Of a DNA stretch of 64,000 nucleotides, positions 24,679 through 36,190 are shown in pieces. The translations under genes were made by a program, and so were the position numbers. The DNA is from Pseudorasbora parva (taxonomy: Eukaryota > Chordata > Actinopteri > Cypriniformes > Gobionidae): the NCBI RefSeq assembly GCF_024679245.1, contig NC_090195.1, forward strand, positions 9,625,993 through 9,689,992, written 5' to 3'. How positions within the stretch are numbered: the stretch's first letter is position 1; every line of letters starts with the position of its first letter. The notes under the pieces were generated by a model that was given only the letters and a program-made list of their open reading frames with translations, was not told the DNA's origin and did not search any database.

Positions 24679-25461
24679 TAAACTATCCATTCGGTTGATT
24701 CGATTTGTTCTTCTTCGTTTGATTACAGTTGAGATTTGACAGAAGTGCTGTGTCTTATGAGGTTTATTTTAGCATTTTCAGAAATGTCTATAAACACAGC
24801 AGAGCCAGTCTGCTCCATGTCAGACATAAGGGGCAAATCTTCATAGAGCACTTAGTCTGTGTTTATTTCAAAGTAAAGCATCGGGGAGCTAAACTTCAAT
24901 ACAAAGACCAAATCCAGACTGTGGTAAATCCAGACCATTACCTGAGCTTATACTGTGTTATGTGCTCTCTGTTCATGCGCTAATGTCATTTCATCCCCCT
25001 TCAGCACTGGAAAGAGCCTCGCGAGATCTCTTCTCTGCATTACAAACATTGCATTGATATTAAATGTAAATTTAATTCTGACTTGGTTTTAGGTACTCAA
25101 ACACAGAGCTCCTGAAGGAGACCTTCCTATGTCTGAATGCACAAATATACAAATCAACAGCAGTAGCTGCTGCTCTGAAGCTATTTTAAGGCAGTGCACA
25201 ATAATAAATAAATAAAGTGCATTTTATTCTTATTTTACTACTCTGGGGCCTGAAATGTACAGCTTAGAGAAACACAGTTAGTAGGTTTGGGCTTGCTGCG
25301 ACTGGTTCCAATAACACCAATGTCATTTCTGTCTGCCGTATATTAGGAGGAAGAACCAAACAAAGTTTGTGGCGGTGTTCAGCTGCTCCTGAGGTAATCT
25401 GCTTTATCACCAGAATATGATGTACGAGCATCTGGTTTGGAAATGAGTTTACAAAAAACAA
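24679..25461. other. no gene recognised
   Basis: Unique sequence; no open frame longer than about 85 codons and no motif. Confidence 0.5.
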
Positions 25462-25600
25462 TGAGTAGTTTATATCTCTTGGTATGGCAATTATTTTGTC
25501 TGCAAGCCTTAGCATTGGATCCTGAGAAAAAGAAAAAGGGGCTGCAAGAGGAGAGGCAGGAGGGAAAAAATCAGAAAGCAGGAAAAAAGGAAGTAGACTT
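25462..25600 (+). repeat. direct repeat flanking the foldback, copy A
   Basis: 'AGTTTATATCTCTTGGTA', 'TCTGCAAGCCTTAGCA', 'AGGCAGGAGGGAAAAAA' and 'GAAGTAGACT' recur in the same order and orientation at 29820-29948. Both are about 130-140 bp. A frame here resembles a signal peptide (LYLLVWQLFCLQALALD), but copy B breaks it with a stop, so it is probably chance. Confidence 0.82.
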
Positions 25601-25690
25601 AAAGGCTACGTTCACACTGTCAATTTGTGGGATTGACAACCGCATTTAGTTACAGGTGTGAGTCTCGAAATGTCTCGTTCACACAGCAAC

Positions 25691-26330
25691 TTAAAGCCAA
25701 TTCACACCGCACAAGTCTGTCGGAGTTTGTTGGATCAATGTGTTACCCCTTGTCGGCGTCTGTTGCCGCTGGTCGGAGTTTGTTTTCACCCGACTGAACA
25801 TTTAATCGTGTTTGTTGGGTCGTGAAATGTCTGAGCAGTGTGGTATGATTTTCCAACAAACTCTGATGTAATCTGACCTGGACACGAACCGTTGCCATGA
25901 CGACGAGGCAAGTCCCCTCCGAAGACTGCGTGTAGGTGCTGGGTGCGCTTATTATCCATTGTGGAAAAATCAGAAGACATCTCAAGAGAAAGAGCGAGAT
26001 ATTCGCGAGAGCACACTGGACAAAGTTTGAGCGGGCACGCGTAAGGTCTGAGAGAGAGCAGAGCCATATTTGAATACGCACATCCCGTCCATTACGTTTT
26101 TTTGCTAGTGAAATAAATCTGCCTACGAGCGGAGAGATTTGTTAAATGGATGCACTCAACATTTAACACCATAGAAACTGCCTCAAATGAACTATACAAT
26201 GAGAGGAAAGTTGTGTCTGAAAGCTTCAATCTTTTATTTTTATTGGTTAAAATGAATGGGGAATATTACGTGTTTTTCCGAGGGTGCTCGTCTGGTCGAC
26301 CATTTCCGTGGGCGCTCTTACAGTAGCGTC
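25691..26330. mobile_element. probable insertion in the foldback left arm
   Basis: From TTAAAGCCAATTCACACCGC onward the left arm departs from its partner, and pairing resumes only after about 26330. The left edge has the TTAA form. I could not find a matching right terminus, so the boundary is approximate. The frames at 25743-26081 (minus) are unrecognised. Confidence 0.4.
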
Positions 26331-26543
26331 TCTCTGTATGACTATGCAACGATGGTCAATCCTGTATTCTCTTAACAGTAAACATAACGACAGTGATCAA
26401 ACAAAGTAATATCAAAGATGGCGACGTCGATAATACTGAAAAGTCTTATAGCTTTTGATACGATAAGAGTCCAATTGAGCCATAAGCTCTAGTGGAGAAC
26501 AGTGGCTGGATCTAGAAACTTTAGATGACACACAGCTCGTAAG

Positions 26544-28321
26544 TGTAGCGACTGGGCTACATATAATAATAAATTAAATATGCTCAATAGGGAATTATGG
26601 GTATTTATACTTATTTATTTATAATTAATAATAACTGGTTATGATCGAACTATAAATCTTCGAATCTCCCAAAAGGAAATACCTAAGGTATTTAAGCAAT
26701 ATAAATATGGTTAACAACAATGGATTGCAATTAACAATATTAAATCATTGCAGAATAACCTTTAAAGAATTAATTCAAAACTCATCTGATCCGTTGGTTT
26801 AAAGATCGATCAGTACAATCTCTTATCAACTCTCAAAGCTTTTATTCTTTCTACCAAATCTTCGGGAAGGTTACTCTTCTGGCCACAAAGAATAAACTTT
26901 CCGAGCTGTTGGGATATCAGTTAAAGTATTCAAAGATACTTATGAGAGCTGTAGCTGTAGATCTGCACATTAGAGTGACATATGTTTTGTGAGCAGTAAC
27001 AATGACAATTAAACACGGATACAATGGTTTTAATAATTGATACTACGAATACATACGACTAAATAAAGAATACAGAGTAACAACAAAAAGGAAAAGAGAA
27101 AGGAGAGAAAGGAAGGGTTCAGAATGGCATTTCACAAACATTACTACAGAGAGCCAGCAAAGAACTATATCACCTTAAACAGGGTTACTAGTCTTAAACG
27201 CATCTAAATTTCGATGGAATTTATACTTGCATGGGTTGCTTTGTGTTGAGTATAAAAGAATGCATGTGAGTCCTCTCAGAGTGTTCTGTGAGCTGGAGCG
27301 CTCTCTCTCAGTTCTTTCAAGTGATCATGTCTCCGATCTGTGGGAAGTTTAAAGGTAGTTTGAAAGCGAATATTGCCAAAAGGAGAGGAAGGTCTCCTTC
27401 GAAGTTGTGGAAGTTCCTTGACCGTTGAGATGGTGCTCAGTGCCTGTCCGCCTTTGTCCGAGGACTTAGTAACGGAGCGCGCCGACTTCAAGGGAAACAA
27501 CCAATGTGACTGCACTTCCAAGCCAGGGCCGAAACCGCATGGCAAGGGGTGAGCCGGCTTCAGAGGACGGGAGGAAAGGTCCGAGAACGAGTAGAGAAGA
27601 CCTAAAGAAATGTTTCCACTGTCTTTTAAGACAATTAATCCACACCTCTCCTGGGTTAGCTTGACCAATCCAGAGGGTGAATTCTGAGAGAGAAAGATTC
27701 TCTTTGTTTACGACCCACTTTGCATGTTTTATCAGGTGTCGTAAAGTGTGACGAGTTAATGCAGTTTTACTCCCATGTTTGCTAAATGTACTAAAGATAC
27801 ATTTCATAATCCTATTCTGTGCATCGTTGATTAAGACAAAGAGAGAGGAATATTTAGATATCAAACACGTTATGGCTGGGAGATATATTCGTACACAGGA
27901 ATACAAGCATTTAAAATGAACTTACATTGTTTATACATCATGACTATGTTGGTATGACATAGGGAGCATACATACACACAGGGATATATAGTATACATTT
28001 TGGAATAGTTTAATTGAAGGCTGCATAAAGAAAGTGTGTGTGTCTGTGTGTGTAAATGTATGTGTATTGGAAAGTCTCATGTCACTTTCTGTCTGAGAGA
28101 GGGGGGTCATGGAATCAGATTCGAATCTGATTGAAGTGGTCAGAGTCCTCCAAAGAGGTTGCATGTTCTACTTCAGCTAGGTCACAAAGCCTTCGAAGAT
28201 GTCAACTCCCCCAGACTCATCGGCATCAGGCCCCTAATTTATGTGCGACTAAAAGCTATCCACCATAAACATCAGAATTGACTCATCTTTGATCCTGGTG
28301 AAAGAGACTCCAGACGCTACA
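26544..28321. mobile_element. solo-LTR-like insertion, 1.78 kb, TAAG target repeat
   Basis: It begins TGTAGCGACTGGGCTACA and ends GACGCTACA, so TGTAGCG/CGCTACA are inverted 7-bp ends with TG...CA termini. TAAG lies at 26540-26543 and 28322-28325, a 4-bp target-site duplication. Excision joins the two halves of the foldback arm as its partner strand predicts. A TATA box (TATAAAAG, 27251-27258) on the plus strand and AATAAA-type signals near 26611-26630 on the minus strand leave orientation open. There is no internal viral gene, primer site or second LTR in the window. Frames of up to 146 codons (27276-27906, minus) show no known domain. The LTR family is unknown. Confidence 0.65.
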
Positions 28322-28437
28322 TAAGTTACCGAAAACCACACACAACCCTTCAGCAGAGCAGCTCTCTCATACTGTATGACGACTAGGCCACATCCACACA
28401 GCAGCAGAATACGGTTGTCAGTCCTGTATTCGAGTCC

Positions 28438-29069
28438 TTAAAGGGATAGTTCACCAAAAAAATTAGATTTGCTATTTATCTGCTTACCCCCAGGGCATCC
28501 AAGATGTAGGTGTGTTTGTTTCTTCAGTAGAACACAAATGAAGAATTTTAACTCCAACTGTTGCCGTATAATACATGTCAATGGGGTGTTTTCTATGAGA
28601 GTCACTATGAAAGTGACTCTTTCATAGTGACAAATCCATAATATGGATACAAATACATATTAAACCCTATGGTGACAAATTGATGTTTTAAGACTCGAAA
28701 TGGTCGGTTTCTGCGAGAAATCAAACAGTATTCATGCTATTTTTTTTTTACCACATTAGATGAATCTCATCCAGTATTCCCAACGCCATTAAAATAACGC
28801 CGCGATCATAGATATGTGTACATAGATGCCTCATTCAAACCGATCCGTGCAGGCACTAATGAGGAATCTATATAGTATGTACTATGATAGGACCGGGTTT
28901 TTGATCTTCTTGGGCGGAAGTAATGATGTTGGAAATATTAGATTCGTCTGCTAGGAGGTAAAAAATAACAAATACTGTTTGGTTTCTCGTAGAAAACGAT
29001 CGTTTTATTTCATTTCATGTTCAATGTGTTGCCATGAGCCACAGGGTTTTGGCTGAACTATTACTTTAA
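28438..29069. mobile_element. TTAA-flanked MITE, 632 bp
   Basis: TTAAAGGGATAGTTCACC at the left and GGCTGAACTATTACTTTAA at the right are terminal inverted repeats with TTAA at both edges. It is inserted in the foldback element. Non-coding. Confidence 0.8.
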
Positions 29070-29819
29070 AATGGTTACTTTCAAACAGATTACGATTATC
29101 TACGGGAGTGACAACCGCATTATTTAACCGAATTCACACCCGTAAATTTATCAGGACTCACAACAGCATTCTCGGAAAACCCGCGCTGTGTGAACGGAAC
29201 TGCACTGGACAACAAATTGTCTGTCACGTCATACAGTGCGAGAGAATCGCTCTGCTAAAGGTTTTGGTTTCGTAACTAACAGGGACAGAGATATGAGCTG
29301 TATGTCTTCTGAAGTGTCAAGATCCAGTCACCATTCTCCATCAGAATGACTCCCATTAGTTTTGTGTCCAAATGCTATGTCATGCATGAAGGATGTGCAA
29401 CGTGAGAGCAATAGTTAAAGGCTCTGACTAGCATTTTCACATTAAAGCTTCCGTCGTTGACGGTTAAAGTTCCCACTCAACTGGACTCTTGCTGTGTCAA
29501 AATTGATAAGACTTTTTTAGATTTATGGGTATCGCCATCTTTGATATTAGTTACTGTACTGTACTGATACTGTAAGATGCTGTAAGATGCTGTGTGAACA
29601 CGACATTTCGAGACTCACACCTGTGTAAATGCAGTCGTCAATCCCAAAAATTGGCAGTGTGAACGTAGCCCTAGTTTTCCAGTGAGGTTGCGTTCACACA
29701 ACATGGGTTTTCCGAGAATTGGTTGAGTTCTGAAAATGTATGGGTGTGAGTTTCGTTATAGAATGCAGTTGACTCTCCTGTAAATAACCATACTGTGTGT
29801 GAAGATTATCATATTAGTG

Positions 29820-29948
29820 AGCAGTTTATATCTCTTGGTAAGACAATTCTTCTGTCTGCAAGCCTTAGCACTGAAACATTAGGGAAAGGCAGGAGGGAAA
29901 AAAGCAGAAAGCAGGAAAACAAATAACCAAAAAAAAAGAAGTAGACTC
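29820..29948 (+). repeat. direct repeat flanking the foldback, copy B
   Basis: Same-orientation partner of 25462-25600, about 150 bp beyond the right end of the foldback. See copy A. Confidence 0.82.
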
Positions 29949-30479
29949 AAAGTAATCTTCGAGTCACGTTTCCTCTCAATAGAATATCATTACGGTGGTC
30001 TGCATGCAGGCTGCATGCTGAGGAATGGTGGAAGTCGACCTTTTTTTCCCCTCACAAATCAGTGTGCAAGCATTCCCAACGGACAGTGATCCAGCACAAT
30101 GAAGGAAACAGCAGGAAAGGGTAGAAAGAAACAGAGGAATATATTTGTTTCAATTAAACGGTTGCTATGACACCAGTGTAAAAATGATTTCATAGTTCAT
30201 TTTCTAAACTGGAGCTAAAAAATTAATCCAGAAATATTATTTTCTACTTACATACTGAGAATTTGACTTGTGTGGTTTACTATGGAGACCGGGAGCGCTG
30301 TAACACAGTTGTCATGTACTCATCCATAATTTGGTCCACACCTTTGACTTTCTTTCTTCTGTGGAGCACAAAAGAAGATATCAAAAAAAAAAAAAAAAAG
30401 TCTCAAAATCTGTTAGGTTTTATTTTATTTTTTTTACAAATGTATTTGTTATTCTTAAAGTTTATAATAATAATTCTGG
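29949..30479. other. no gene recognised
   Basis: Unique AT-rich DNA with a 16-A run near 30384. Confidence 0.5.
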
Positions 30480-31006
30480 TAGCACTTTATTTTACAGTCG
30501 GCATGTACATACTTATTATAGTAATTATAATAACTGGATAATAAATAAGTACTAACCATGACACTACCCCTAAACCTAACCTTAAAGGAAAAGTTCACTT
30601 TAAAATGACAATTACTCCATGATTTACTCAACCTCAAGCCTATATGACATTCTTCTTTCTGATGAACACAATCAGAGTTATATCAATAAATATTCTGACG
30701 CTTCAAGCTTTATAATGGCAGTGTCAGCGGGCTATTGAGTTTGAAGCTCAAAAAAGTGCATCTATCCTTTATAAACGTATTCCACATGGCTCTGAGGGGT
30801 TAATAAAGGCCTTCTGGAGCAAATCAATGGGGTTTGTAAGAAACTTTACAAAGTAATATTTCTAGCTTCCGCCAGACCGGCTTCCTGGTTCGACGTATGA
30901 CATCGGACGTAATGTAAGCACTTTGAACTGCGAGAGGATTTGCTTGCAGAGAACTCAAAGGTTTCCGAGCGATCGCAAACTTTCTCGGGAGGATGCAAAC
31001 ATTTTA
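30480..31006. repeat. MITE fragments
   Basis: 30480-30582 starts GGTAGCACTTTATTTTACAG and ends in 'CCCCTAAACCTAACC'. At 30583 a TTAAAGGAAAAGTTCACTTT start opens a TTAA-type element that runs to the hAT-like insertion at 31007. Confidence 0.55.
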
Positions 31007-31332
31007 TAGCCTGGTCCTACCAGACTACCGTACATTTCATTTGTAAAGAGAGACTCTCGTACATTTCATTTGTACAGAGTCTGGCCATTCTCCATTGACA
31101 AGCATTAACTTGCTTGAAGGCGGGTACTCTGTTGAAGTTTAAAACAATTGGATCAGCCCAGAGCCATTCTGGATCTGCCATAACCAATCGCTGACATTTG
31201 GTCGTGATGTATGTCATGTGTTCGCCTTAGGCAACACCTCCGCCACTAGCGGAGCGAACCCCATGGGGAGGTGGGCCACAACATCATAGTCACCGACAAA
31301 ACTCAAAAGCAAAGATTGTTCTTGCTCTGGCT

Positions 31333-32843
31333 TTAAAGGGGTGGTAAAACACAATTTCACTTTTCTGACTTTAGCTAGTGTGTATTCTTGCAGTTTGAGC
31401 ATAAACATCATCTGCAAAGTTACAACGTTCAAAGTTTAAAACAAAGGGAGATATTTGCTTTTTAAAGAAATCATTTTTTAAGGACTACAGCAAACGGCCA
31501 GTAGGGAACTTCAGCCTTTTCCTCCAGACTCGCTGACATCAGCAGCTAAAATATTTACATAAACCCCTCCTTCGAGAATATTAAATAAGGAGGGAGAAGC
31601 CATGTTTTAATGCGTGCCGTCAGTCGTGCAATGCCGACGAAACGCTTTTTATTTTTATACGGATTGTAGGTCCCCTTTGTTCGGCCTTCCTAGAGATGGG
31701 GGAGTTAGGGATCATTGGTTAAAATTTATTTTTAACTCGAGCCCTCATAATTATTACCCAGATCTCACTCTCTGTGCAGTACATTTTTATGGAGGAAAGC
31801 TCACAATCGTCGCAAGTTCAATGAAGGATTCGCACAACGGCTTGTCCTGAAAGATGGAGCAGTTCCAACTTTAAAAACAGAAGCTGTTTACGGGCCACAA
31901 CCAGTAAGTATGATTTATTTTTCATTGATGTGTTTTCTTGTAACGTTACTAGTTTGTAAAATGCCGTTGATCTGGTGCTGAGCCAGAGCTTGAGTGAGTG
32001 AAAGACTGACTTGAGCTCAGTGTCTTTTAATGTTTATTTTAGGTTTCATACACTTCAAATTACATTACACAATCACAAAAATGTCACATATATCAGGAGA
32101 AGTGGATTAACTTAGGTTGTAAATCCATCATGCCCCATCTCCATCAGTGCTTACACATATAACGGCGGGGGGACGCCCACAGCCCGTGATAACTTTACAG
32201 ATCAACTAACACAATCATTTTCTACCCGGTTCCCTCATGTAATGTCACATATGGTGAATTCATGATAATTGGAACACTTTTCCCAATCACCTTTAATTCA
32301 CCCTACACCAGGTTAAGTGGATGATCTTGTGTTGTAAATCCAGCAGGTTCTGTCTCCCTGAAACTGTTGAAATCATATAATGTGGCGTGGACGCCCAAAG
32401 CCCATGATAACTTTAGGTCAATCAACTAACACAACCATTTTCGATCCTGTTCCCTCACTTAATGTCACATTATATATATAAGGTGAAGTGGATGATCTTG
32501 TATTGAAAATCCAGCAGGCTCTGACTCCCTGTCAGTGAGGAAAACATGTCATGGCGGTGCCCATTACATGATAACTTGCCGATAATCAAACACGTGCACT
32601 AGGCAGTTAGCCAATCAGAACACAGCTGGGCCAGCTAACCAATCTGAGACCATTGCGTATTTTTGAGGGACCAGCTTCATTACCCGGAAAGCATCAGACC
32701 GTTTTTACAAAGAGTGACAGAGCAGTGTAGAATAAAGGTAAAAAATATAAGAAAAATTTTCAAACGAAGCATGAATGCATGTTACAGTGTACCCCACAAA
32801 CACAATCAAGCCTTCGAAAGAATGTGTTTTATCACCCCTTTAA
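31333..32843 (+). mobile_element. TTAA-flanked element with THAP remnant (Kolobok-like)
   Basis: TTAAAGGGGTGGTAAAACAC at the left and GTGTTTTATCACCCCTTTAA at the right are inverted repeats with TTAA at both edges. The ends and sub-terminal parts match 57426-58028 ('CTACAGCAAACGGCCAGTAG' against 'CTACAGCGAACGGCCGGTTT'). This copy also carries a THAP-domain exon remnant. THAP plus TTAA target sites are known for Kolobok transposons, so this looks like a deletion derivative of a Kolobok-type parent. Internal direct repeats near 32110-32590 (variants of 'GATAACTTTAGATCAACTAACACAA') show local amplification. The catalytic transposase region is not visible. Confidence 0.72.
31614..31903 (+). pseudogene. 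THAP zinc-finger exon remnant with splice donor
   Basis: The DNA-binding THAP domain (a C2CH zinc finger) is recognisable. One frame reads LFGLPRDGGVRDHWLKFIFN and then LCAVHF, the C-x2-H pair, near 31770-31790. A shifted frame from about 31809 reads HNRRKFNEGFAQRLVLKDGA followed by VPTL, the usual THAP C-terminal end. The change of frame near 31790 means the exon is broken. It is followed directly by GTAAGT (31904-31909), a consensus 5' splice site, as expected for a THAP-encoding first exon. The N-terminal cysteines are only partly preserved (one in VVQCRR). Origin may be a Kolobok-type transposase or a captured host THAP gene. Confidence 0.72.
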
Positions 32844-33264
32844 CTTCTGCATATTCGGCAGCATTGCCACAACTACTGGCTTCTCTCGCATCTTTCTCCA
32901 CCACCATTACTGCAATACAACTCAAACTAGCATATGACATCAACGTCATTGTTCTCAGCCTCTCTCTGTTCACTGATTGGACTAGTTAAAACTTTTTTCA
33001 GAGAAAACCAGCGAATATACTGCCAACCCAGGGAAATGACAATTTAGTGGACGTACATAGGAGGGCGGAGCCAGGCTAAACGTTTTTTTGAGCTCAAACA
33101 TTTTTGAGATAATTTAAAGCATTGAAATAGAATTTTTCCTCGAATCTCCACAGGTATTAACATCAGCACTCTTTGTGCTTGACATTAATATATATGCAGT
33201 TTAATGATAAGCAGTGAAAATGCTTGATTTATAAAGCAAGGACATGTTACAAGTGTCAGTTAAG

Positions 33265-33555
33265 ACATTTATAATGTTAGAAAAGAGTAAAAGTGTTCTT
33301 TTGAAATCAGCACGCTAAAATAATTTCTGAATTATCATGTGACACTGAAGACTGGAGTAAAAATGATTTGCATCAGGAATAAATTACATTTTAAAATACA
33401 TTAAAATGCAAAACAGTTCTTTTGAATTGCAATAATGTATTCTAGTATTACTGTTTTTACTGTATTTTTGATTTAGATAAATGCAGTCTTAGTGAGCGGA
33501 AGAGACTTCTTTCAAATATAAAAAAATCTTACTGACTCCAAACATTTGAAGGTGT
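33265..33555 (-). repeat. interspersed repeat, reverse copy
   Basis: Reverse-strand copy of the repeat at 22587-23140: the reverse complement of 'AAATCTTACTGACTCC' and of 'TTATCATGTGACACTGAAGA' match in order. Confidence 0.72.
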
Positions 33556-34462
33556 TGTATATGTAAATATTAAAATATGAGTTTTTATTCCCAAAGAAAC
33601 CAGCATTTCTTAAGATCTGTTTTTTGTTCGAAACTGGCTTTGTTTAAAATAAATGTTACGATGCACTGCATGTGTCCTATGCAATCTCAAGCTAACAGTC
33701 TCACACGGATTGCGTGTTTTTGATGTCCTGGATGCTGCATTGAAGCGAACGTATGAGCAGCTCAGTCAAGAGAAGAAGAACATTGCATTAAATGTGGTTA
33801 ACAGATGAAAATAAGCTATCCCATGGTTCTCCATGTGAGTTCAAATCAATGATTCAACTGCACGCGTCACATAGGCTGTTCTCATGCAATGTCAAAACCT
33901 CTGGACTCTCAACAACGACACTTGATTAATAAGAAAAAAAGAAAAACTCCGAAAGCATCACATTGAGAATATGCTTTTCCTGATTCCCCCTCAAAATAAT
34001 TCCCCTTGACTGAAAGAAAGGTTGCTCTCTCACTGATCTGTACTTTCGATGCTTTTTGCTTAAATCCCTCTTCTATACAAGGAGATGAGAGGCTGCATAA
34101 AAAAAATTTCATTAGAGAGATTGTTTTTAGATTGTTCTAATGTAGCTGCAGGAAGTAAATCTTCTTATAAGCCGCTAACATGCACCTGAGTTATTTCTTC
34201 ACAATAAAAATCTGATTAAATCTAGACCGACAGGCATGTATCATCCTCTTCCATGATTTACAAATCAGAACGAGTCACGTCATCAAAACTGGTACAATTT
34301 TGCCACCATATTGTTGTGACGCCCAACTAATCTCTAATCTGTGAAATTGTCAATAATATACAAATGAAATAAAATTGATCCAAGACTCAATCCCTGTGGC
34401 ACTCCGGCAGTAAGGAAAAAGAGCAGCTTACAGTATATCGTTGATTCTTAGACATTGTTCCC
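33556..34462. other. no gene recognised
   Basis: Unique sequence with no repeat match and no convincing frame. Confidence 0.5.
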
Positions 34463-35219
34463 TTAAAGGGTTAGTTCACCCAAAAATGAAAATTATTTCA
34501 TGAATTACTCACCCTCACGTCGTTGGACACCCGTAACAACTTCGTTCATCTTTGGAACACAGATGAAGATATTTTTGCTGAAAGCTGATGGCTGAGAAAG
34601 GCTTCAGAAAGGCCTCCATTGGCATTCAGTACATTCCCACTCACAAGACCCATAAAAGGCACTAAAGAAGTCGTTACAAAGTCCATCTCACTACACTGGC
34701 TGTACAATCATTTTACAATGCCTAGAAAATAGTTATTGTGCGCACAAAAATCTAAATAACGACTTTATCCACCAAGTTATTGACATGAACTTGACGAATG
34801 CGCGAGAATATGACGCAGCTCCGCCGCTCAATACATGACCCGGAAGAGGAGGAGCGCCGCTATCGCATGAGTTCACGTCAGAGAACCTACACGGAAGACA
34901 ATATCTTGGCGGATAAAGTAATTATTTAGATTTTTTTGTCGCACAAAAACTATTCTTGTCGCTTCGTAAAATAATTGTACAGCCACTGTAGTGAGATGGA
35001 CTTTGTAACGAAGTCTTTAGTGCCTTTATGGGTCTTGTGAGTGGGAATGTACTGAATGACAATGGAGGCCTTTCTGAAGCCTTTCTCAGCCATCAGCTTT
35101 CAACTAAAATATCTTCATCTGTGTTCCGAAAGATAAACGGAGGTGTTACGGGTGTCCAACGACATGAGGGTGAGTAATTAATGAAATCATTTTCATTTTT
35201 GGGTGAACTAACCCTTTAA
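34463..35219. mobile_element. near-palindromic TTAA MITE, 757 bp
   Basis: TTAAAGGGTTAGTTCACCCA and its complement end the element, with TTAA at both edges. The arms (34463-34790 and 34905-35219) pair along almost their whole length, for example AGGCCTCCATTGGCATTCAG against CTGAATGACAATGGAGGCCT. The 115-bp centre is GC-richer. No coding potential. Confidence 0.88.
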
Positions 35220-36190
35220 GTTTAAATATGATTCCATCCATGTTAGTGTTTGTATTAATTATTTAAAGGTTATCAATAGAATTCTATTGCATTGTACATC
35301 CAATGTTAATTATATTAATTCATATTAGTACTAGCTCTAGTCAAGGCTCATTGCTGCTTTATGCTCTTTATCTGTCAGATGTGTCACCTTTATTTATAAA
35401 TCGCTATGACCTGAGGTTGTTTTGTCACTCTTTTTCTTGTCACCATGGCTGTGAAGCAAGCACTATACGACAGCTATCTTGAGTGTGCAGAAACCCTGGG
35501 AGATATTCTGCCTCGTTCTTAATTACGGCTGATTAAAGTGACATTTTGTCACCCTTGTGTCTGTTGACATCAGAGACCAAGACCAGGGCTTTTCACCTTG
35601 CATTCTCTCTCATTCAGGCCGAGTCAGAATAAAAGCACGGATGCTCACAATATGAGATGGCCTGGTGCTTACTGTGAATGTGGCATCTCTGAACTCCGGT
35701 TCAGCATATGTCACGGTCTACTCCTTTAGTTGGACTAAATGCAGCTTTGTGCAAATGAAAAACTCGCCTTTAGGCGAAACAAGCTGTTCCTCACTTTTAA
35801 AGCTTTAAGTCATGAGTCTGAAATAGAAAGAAAAAGCACAATGTGTTACATTGGAAATGCGTCACACATCCTTTGAATTTAAAACTTCATGAGAAACCTT
35901 TACAGTCTTATGAATTCTAACCTGTGTAAGTTCTATGAATATACTCTAATTGGTCTCCAGTGAAATTTATATGGATATTTTATTTTACTTCTAACCTATT
36001 CTGTCATTTCCCCCTTCTGTATTTTCTTATTTATTTTGTAATGTTTATGGATATCAGATAGTGAAATTATTGTATTTATACATGACATTTTGGTAACAGG
36101 GTTTTAAATACATTTTCTCTGTTCATACAAGACAAAAAAAAAAATGATTATATTCAATACAACAACAAAAAACAATACATACAATGTATT
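35220..36190. other. non-repetitive block, no gene
   Basis: 35380-35760 has mixed composition and no transposon match. Possibly regulatory; no direct evidence. Confidence 0.35.

Larger units (their letters stand above)
25601..29673. mobile_element. 4-kb foldback element with nested insertions
   Basis: The outer ends GGCTACGTTCACACT (25604-25618) and AGTGTGAACGTAGCC (29656-29670) are exact reverse complements. Similarity continues for more than 80 bp ('GGTGTGAGTCTCGAAATGTC'), resumes near 26396 ('TAATATCAAAGATGGCGA' against its complement near 29535) and again near 28330-28440 against 29072-29270. The left arm is broken by insertions at about 25691-26330, 26544-28321 and 28438-29069. With these removed it is a long imperfect palindrome without coding capacity. 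A further arm-like piece lies at 29690-29760. Confidence 0.72.
31007..33078. mobile_element. hAT-like MITE containing a second element
   Basis: The ends TAGCCTGG and CCAGGCTA are perfect inverted repeats, and TAGCCTGGTCCTACCAGAC resembles the element at 12034. The unit is about 560 bp once the inner TTAA element is subtracted, close to the 526 bp of the 12034 copy. Flanks are only loosely similar, so the target duplication is not clear. Confidence 0.68.

Noticed and set aside
25437..25649. Possible small secreted protein (hydrophobic start, then Lys-rich)
   Set aside because: The duplicated copy at 29820 has a stop at the same place, and the 3' part runs into the foldback terminus.
27276..27906. 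Minus-strand frames of 130 and 146 codons as a gene
   Set aside because: They lie inside the LTR-like insertion, overlap each other and show no domain.
31007..33078. Clear 8-bp target duplication for the outer hAT-like MITE
   Set aside because: The flanks AACATTTTA and AACGTTTTT are only partly alike, so I do not claim it.
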